Of a DNA stretch of 64,000 bases, positions 60,804 through 64,000 are shown one piece after another. The notes under the pieces were generated by a model. The model did no database searches, was not told where the DNA came from, and worked only from the letters and a program-made list of their open reading frames with translations. The stretch comes from Cyclobacteriaceae bacterium. GTDB taxonomy: Bacteria; Bacteroidota; Bacteroidia; Cytophagales; Cyclobacteriaceae. Numbering within the stretch: position 1 is the stretch's first letter; each line of letters begins with the position of its first letter. The stretch lies in NCBI GenBank assembly GCA_016787605.1, contig JAEUUE010000140.1:59592-123591 (forward strand), in the 5' to 3' direction. The translations under genes and the position numbers were made by a program.

Positions 60804-62044
60804 CCGCACCCGGAAGACTTCACCTTTTCCAGGCCTTCGGTGTCGAATTGGAGTACATGATCGTCGATCGTGACTCGCTCCAGGTGCGCCCCATTGCCGA
60901 CGAGCTCCTGAAAGCCAAGCTGGGCGAATACGGGGGCGACTTTGAGAACGGGATGGTCACCTGGTCGAATGAACTGGTGACTCACGTCATTGAACTGAAG
61001 TCGACAAAGCCGGAACCCGACCTGCCCGCCTTGTCCAGGGAGTTTGCTGAAAACGTAAAAGAGATCAACCAGGTGCTTGAATCCTGGAATGCCATGTTGT
61101 TGCCCACAGCGGCGCATCCATGGATGGACCCGCTCACCGAATCACGGCTATGGCCTCACGATAACAACGAGGTCTATGAAGCGTACAACCGCATATTCGA
61201 CTGTCGGGGTCACGGCTGGTCAAACCTCCAGAGTACGCATCTTAACCTGCCCTTTTACGACGACGAGGAGTTCGCCCGGTTGCATGCCGCCATACGCGCC
61301 ATCCTCCCCCTGCTCCCTGCCTTGTGTGCCAGTTCACCCATCCTCGGAGGTCAGCCCACCGGCCTGCTCGACACCCGGCTGCACTACTACCGGACGAACC
61401 AGCGCGCCATCCCCTCCATTACGGGCAAGGTGATACCGGAAGCTGTCTTTTCGAAACGCCAGTACTTCAACACCATCTACGAGCGGATCAAGGCGGACAT
61501 TGCTCCCTTTGACAGCGACAGCATCCTCGATCCCATCTGGGTTAATTCTCGCGGCGCTATTCCCCGCTTCGACCGAGGGTCGATAGAAATCCGGATCATG
61601 GACGTCCAGGAGTGTCCATCGGTCGATCTTGCCATCCAGGCGCTGGTCATTGAAACCATCCGCGCCCTCGCCCAGGAAAAGTTCTCAACCACCCAGGATC
61701 AAATGCAGCTTTGGACGGAAAATCTCGCCGCGCTCCTGGAAGAAGTGGGGCGGGGAGGCCCTGAGGTTCCCATTAACGAACCGGACTACCTGGCTGTCTT
61801 CGGGCTTGGAACGGGAGCAACCGCAGGCCAGGTTTGGGAGCACATTCATCAACAGCTCACCAAACAGACTGGCAAACTCGATACCTGGAACTCCACCATT
61901 CTTGCCTTACTGAACAAAGGTCCTTTGGCCCGAAGAATCCTGAACGCGCTGGCGGGCAGTTCGGATCCGGATCCTATGACCAGTGTTTACAGGAGCCTGG
62001 CAGATTGCCTGGCCACCGACCGCATGTTTTCCGGCAAAATTTAG
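60800..62044 (+). CDS. Glutamate-cysteine ligase family 2 (GCS2/YbdK-like) protein
   Basis: 414 residues. The carboxylate-amine ligase fold of the glutamine-synthetase type: FGVELEYMIVD at the N-terminus with metal-binding Glu residues, MVTWSNELVTHVIELKS, HGWSNLQSTHLNLPF and RFDRGSIEIRIMDVQE. YbdK-type members join glutamate to cysteine or other amines using ATP. Here it is coupled (ATGA overlap) to an RLAN-RimK ligase and follows a C39-like peptidase, so it probably makes part of a small peptide or an isopeptide tag rather than glutathione; no gshB is present. Product unknown. Confidence 0.85.
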   Translation: MTAPGRLHLFQAFGVELEYMIVDRDSLQVRPIADELLKAKLGEYGGDFENGMVTWSNELVTHVIELKSTKPEPDLPALSREFAENVKEINQVLESWNAMLLPTAAHPWMDPLTESRLWPHDNNEVYEAYNRIFDCRGHGWSNLQSTHLNLPFYDDEEFARLHAAIRAILPLLPALCASSPILGGQPTGLLDTRLHYYRTNQRAIPSITGKVIPEAVFSKRQYFNTIYERIKADIAPFDSDSILDPIWVNSRGAIPRFDRGSIEIRIMDVQECPSVDLAIQALVIETIRALAQEKFSTTQDQMQLWTENLAALLEEVGRGGPEVPINEPDYLAVFGLGTGATAGQVWEHIHQQLTKQTGKLDTWNSTILALLNKGPLARRILNALAGSSDPDPMTSVYRSLADCLATDRMFSGKI

Positions 62045-62104
62045 TCTGGTTTTCCGTCAACGGCTTGCGTCTTTTGCTCCCGGACGCTCGCCTACCTTCG
62101 CCCC

Positions 62105-62986
62105 ATGAGGCGGATACAACTTTGGGTTCGCGCATTCTTCGGCTTCTCCCGAATGGAGACCAATGGCTTTCTCCTGTTTATTCCGCTGGTCTTTCTCATA
62201 CTCTTCAGCGAGCCGGCTTACCGGGCCTGGAAGGGGCCGCCGCCTGTCCTGGATATTGACAAGACAGACAGCCTGCTGGCCTGGATGGCTGCTCGCCAAA
62301 CGGTTACAGAAATCAAACCCAAAGAACCTGTTGCATTTCATCAATTTGATCCCAACCACATCGCCAGGAAGGAACTCATCGAATTGGGTCTTGATTCCGG
62401 TATTGCCAGGCGCATCATCCGCTACCGCGAAAAGGGAGGTCGCTTTCGCCGCAAGGAGGACTTAGCCAGGATTTATGGTATGGACTCCGTCTGGTTCCGC
62501 ACGGCGGCAAACTGGATGACCTTTGCCCCGCAGGATCCGCTGCCCTCCAAAGCCAAATCCATTCAGAAGAGTCGGAAGAAAGAGGACATCAACCTTGCCG
62601 ATACCCTGCAACTGCAGGATGTCTATGGTATTGGCCCCACCCTGGCCAGAAGGATCGCGACCTTTCGCGACCGGCTGGGGGGATTTGTGTCTATGGAGCA
62701 ACTCCGCGAGGTATACGGGCTAGACTCAGCGGTGGTGGGCCGCGTCAAGCGTCAGTTTGAAATAGCTCCCGGCTTCGAGCCCAGGAAAATCAATCTCCTG
62801 CAAGCCACCCTGGAGGAGATCAGTCGTCATCCCTACATTAGCCGGAAGCAAGCCCAGGCCATACTCGCCTACCGCGCCCAGCATTCGCTGGAGACTCCGG
62901 AACAGCTGCTCTCACTGCCGCAACTTGACCAGCATTGGCTTACCAAGATGAGGCCTTATCTATTGCTGACTCCCTGGCCGCGTTGA
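62105..62986 (+). CDS. Helix-hairpin-helix protein, ComEA-like, membrane-anchored
   Basis: 293 residues. One membrane segment at about 20-38 (GFLLFIPLVFLILFS), then three helix-hairpin-helix units: around ELIELGLDSGIARRIIRYRE, DVYGIGPTLARRIATFRDR and PYISRKQAQAILAYRAQ. ComEA-type HhH domains bind DNA without sequence preference during uptake; in Bacteroidota such proteins are widespread and their part in transformation is untested here. Sixty bases after the GCS2 gene, with a TACCTTCG box four bases before the ATG, so it probably has its own promoter. Confidence 0.85.
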   Translation: MRRIQLWVRAFFGFSRMETNGFLLFIPLVFLILFSEPAYRAWKGPPPVLDIDKTDSLLAWMAARQTVTEIKPKEPVAFHQFDPNHIARKELIELGLDSGIARRIIRYREKGGRFRRKEDLARIYGMDSVWFRTAANWMTFAPQDPLPSKAKSIQKSRKKEDINLADTLQLQDVYGIGPTLARRIATFRDRLGGFVSMEQLREVYGLDSAVVGRVKRQFEIAPGFEPRKINLLQATLEEISRHPYISRKQAQAILAYRAQHSLETPEQLLSLPQLDQHWLTKMRPYLLLTPWPR

Positions 62987-63018
62987 AGCGTGGTACGGTA
63001 TTGTTGCGGATGCGGGCT

Positions 63019-63354
63019 CTAGCGATTGGTTGATGAGTCCGGATGCTTCCAGCCCCGGAGTTTGTAATACTTCTCCTTCGGCTCGGCCGTCCAGCCGTTG
63101 ATCCCCTTGGAGGGGAGCCATACGGCGTGGATATACACGACGGCCAGGAGGAGCGCACCGAGGAATCCAAATGCCCACGCCCGACCCAATGTGGTCGAGA
63201 TCAGCACGATCAGTCCCATGCTAATGAAGAATTTCAGTACCCGTTTCCATCGCGGCTTGCCGGTTTCAAAGTGACCCAGCACGATGTTGCCCACCGCGGT
63301 GAGCGCACTGACCACGGAGACTTCCAGCCACAAACTTTCAGTTGACCAATTCAT
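63019..63354 (-). CDS. Small membrane protein of unknown function
   Basis: 111 residues with membrane segments at about 9-27 (WLEVSVVSALTAVGNIVLG), 40-56 and 60-82. The C-terminal 30 residues are soluble and charged. No family recognised. It starts four bases after the stop of the cyclase-family gene upstream, so the two are co-transcribed. Convergent with the HhH gene. Confidence 0.6.
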   Translation of the reverse strand: MNWSTESLWLEVSVVSALTAVGNIVLGHFETGKPRWKRVLKFFISMGLIVLISTTLGRAWAFGFLGALLLAVVYIHAVWLPSKGINGWTAEPKEKYYKLRGWKHPDSSTNR

Positions 63355-63358
63355 AAGC

Positions 63359-64000
63359 TCAATTAAAAATGGCTACCGCCCTCACCGGGGAACCAGTTCC
63401 TCCCCGGATCCTGAGCGGGAAGCCGACAAATCGAAAACGGCCCCGACCCACGAGGAGTTGCAGATTGACCAGGTTTTCGTAGTGAGTAAATCCCAATTCA
63501 CCGCAAATCGCATGCACCTGCCGGTTACTGACGCCTGAAATACCCGGGCTCATGGTCTCGACGCCAAATGCAGCAATCTTTTTCAGGCCCAGCCAACGGG
63601 CAGCCTCCTCCGAGAGCCCTGGACCGTTAATCCAATCCTTATCCAGGAAGTGTTTGCGGTAGTGGTCCGTGTAGAGCAGCACCGTATCACGCTCGCGTAT
63701 TTGCTCTCCTGCCTTATCGCAGGCCCGTTGGAGGTCCCCCGCTTCTATCAGTTCCCCCAGTCCCTTGTCAGACAAGTCGAGGCAAATGCCCTCCGTGTAG
63801 AATAGAGACAGCGGCATGGTCTCGATCGTTTGGCCGGCATTGTCCGGGGACATATGACTCAACGCATCAACATGAGTTCCTGTGTGCTCGGCCAGCTGCA
63901 GGTAGTTGACCATTGGCACACCGACTCCAGCCTTGGCGGGGATTCCCTCCGTCCCTTCATGGGTCCGGTGAACGGTAACGGATACCGGAGGCATTCCTTT
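63359..64000 (-). CDS. Cyclase-family (kynurenine formamidase-like) metal hydrolase, 5' end outside window
   Basis: At least 213 residues; the frame stays open to the right edge and the Met at 63994 is internal (the family has about 12-15 more residues before GMPPVSV), so the start lies beyond 64000. The metal motif HTGTHVDALSH is the HxGTHxDxPxH-type signature of the cyclase/formamidase family, with Ala in place of Pro. FGVETMSPG carries the later conserved acidic residue. Members hydrolyse N-formylkynurenine, isatin and similar amides; substrate not predictable from this context. Confidence 0.85.
   Translation of the reverse strand, partial: KGMPPVSVTVHRTHEGTEGIPAKAGVGVPMVNYLQLAEHTGTHVDALSHMSPDNAGQTIETMPLSLFYTEGICLDLSDKGLGELIEAGDLQRACDKAGEQIRERDTVLLYTDHYRKHFLDKDWINGPGLSEEAARWLGLKKIAAFGVETMSPGISGVSNRQVHAICGELGFTHYENLVNLQLLVGRGRFRFVGFPLRIRGGTGSPVRAVAIFN

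Noticed and set aside
57826-62044. Bacteriocin or RiPP cluster based on the C39-like peptidase
   Set aside because: No double-glycine precursor peptide, no ABC exporter and no immunity gene are visible; gaps between genes are too short to hide one except as a very small frame. An amidoligase system fits better.

Overview
The window looks like chromosomal DNA of a Bacteroidota bacterium, most likely a Cytophagales-type lineage (inference). The supporting signs are TAnnTTTG-type -7 promoter boxes close to start codons, an outer-membrane barrel protein with a carboxypeptidase-regulatory-like N-domain, a PadR plus membrane-partner pair, an EF-G paralogue with altered GTPase motifs, MenA for menaquinone, a LolC/E-type permease and many short secreted proteins and lipoproteins. 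Base composition is rich in G+C for the phylum (mid-50s percent by eye, not counted). I found no rRNA, tRNA, CRISPR array, phage or classical insertion sequence. About 60 protein genes fill almost the whole window; only 10625-10941 is a gap above 300 bases.

Layout. 0-11 kb: ABM-domain protein, Gly-rich/collagen-like secreted protein, L-arabinose isomerase, HtrA protease, P6C/aminoadipate-semialdehyde dehydrogenase, response regulator, helical protein, DEAD-box helicase. 11-21 kb: outer-membrane barrel protein with an extra C-terminal domain, membrane patatin-like protein, secreted CbiX-like protein behind an operator-like palindrome, a gpx-gpx-doxX-menA operon, a lone MreB-like actin. 21-29 kb: argS and polyamine genes (deoxyhypusine-synthase-like, arginase/agmatinase family, arginine decarboxylase) around a serine hydrolase. 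29-37 kb: EF-G2-like factor, HAD phosphatase, polyprenol-phosphate mannosyltransferase-like enzyme, LolC/E-like permease, NamZ-like muramidase, nth, PadR pair. 37-44 kb: a compact plus-strand run from fmt through folA to msrB. 44-51 kb: four-helix-bundle protein, cutC, asparaginase family, NlpC/P60 lipoprotein, glcD-like oxidase and asnB, separated by degenerate short repeats. 51-57 kb: a GDPD lipoprotein between two outer-membrane proteins, metallophosphoesterase, START-like protein, glnS, CopZ-like protein, S1/P1 nuclease. 57.8-62 kb: a tight four-gene run of DUF155 membrane protein, C39-like peptidase, RLAN-type RimK ATP-grasp ligase and GCS2-type carboxylate-amine ligase. The window ends with a ComEA-like HhH protein, a small membrane protein and a cyclase-family gene cut by the right edge.

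Most notable: (1) the peptidase/ATP-grasp/GCS2 cluster, which looks like an amide-ligase system of unknown product; (2) several families of short degenerate intergenic repeats that sit at gene borders and supply the last codons and stop codons of several genes, including a pair flanking the four-helix-bundle gene in inverted orientation; (3) the EF-G paralogue lacking the catalytic histidine; (4) a polyamine locus with a deoxyhypusine-synthase homologue; (5) a His-rich secreted chelatase-like protein behind a metal-repressor-like palindrome.
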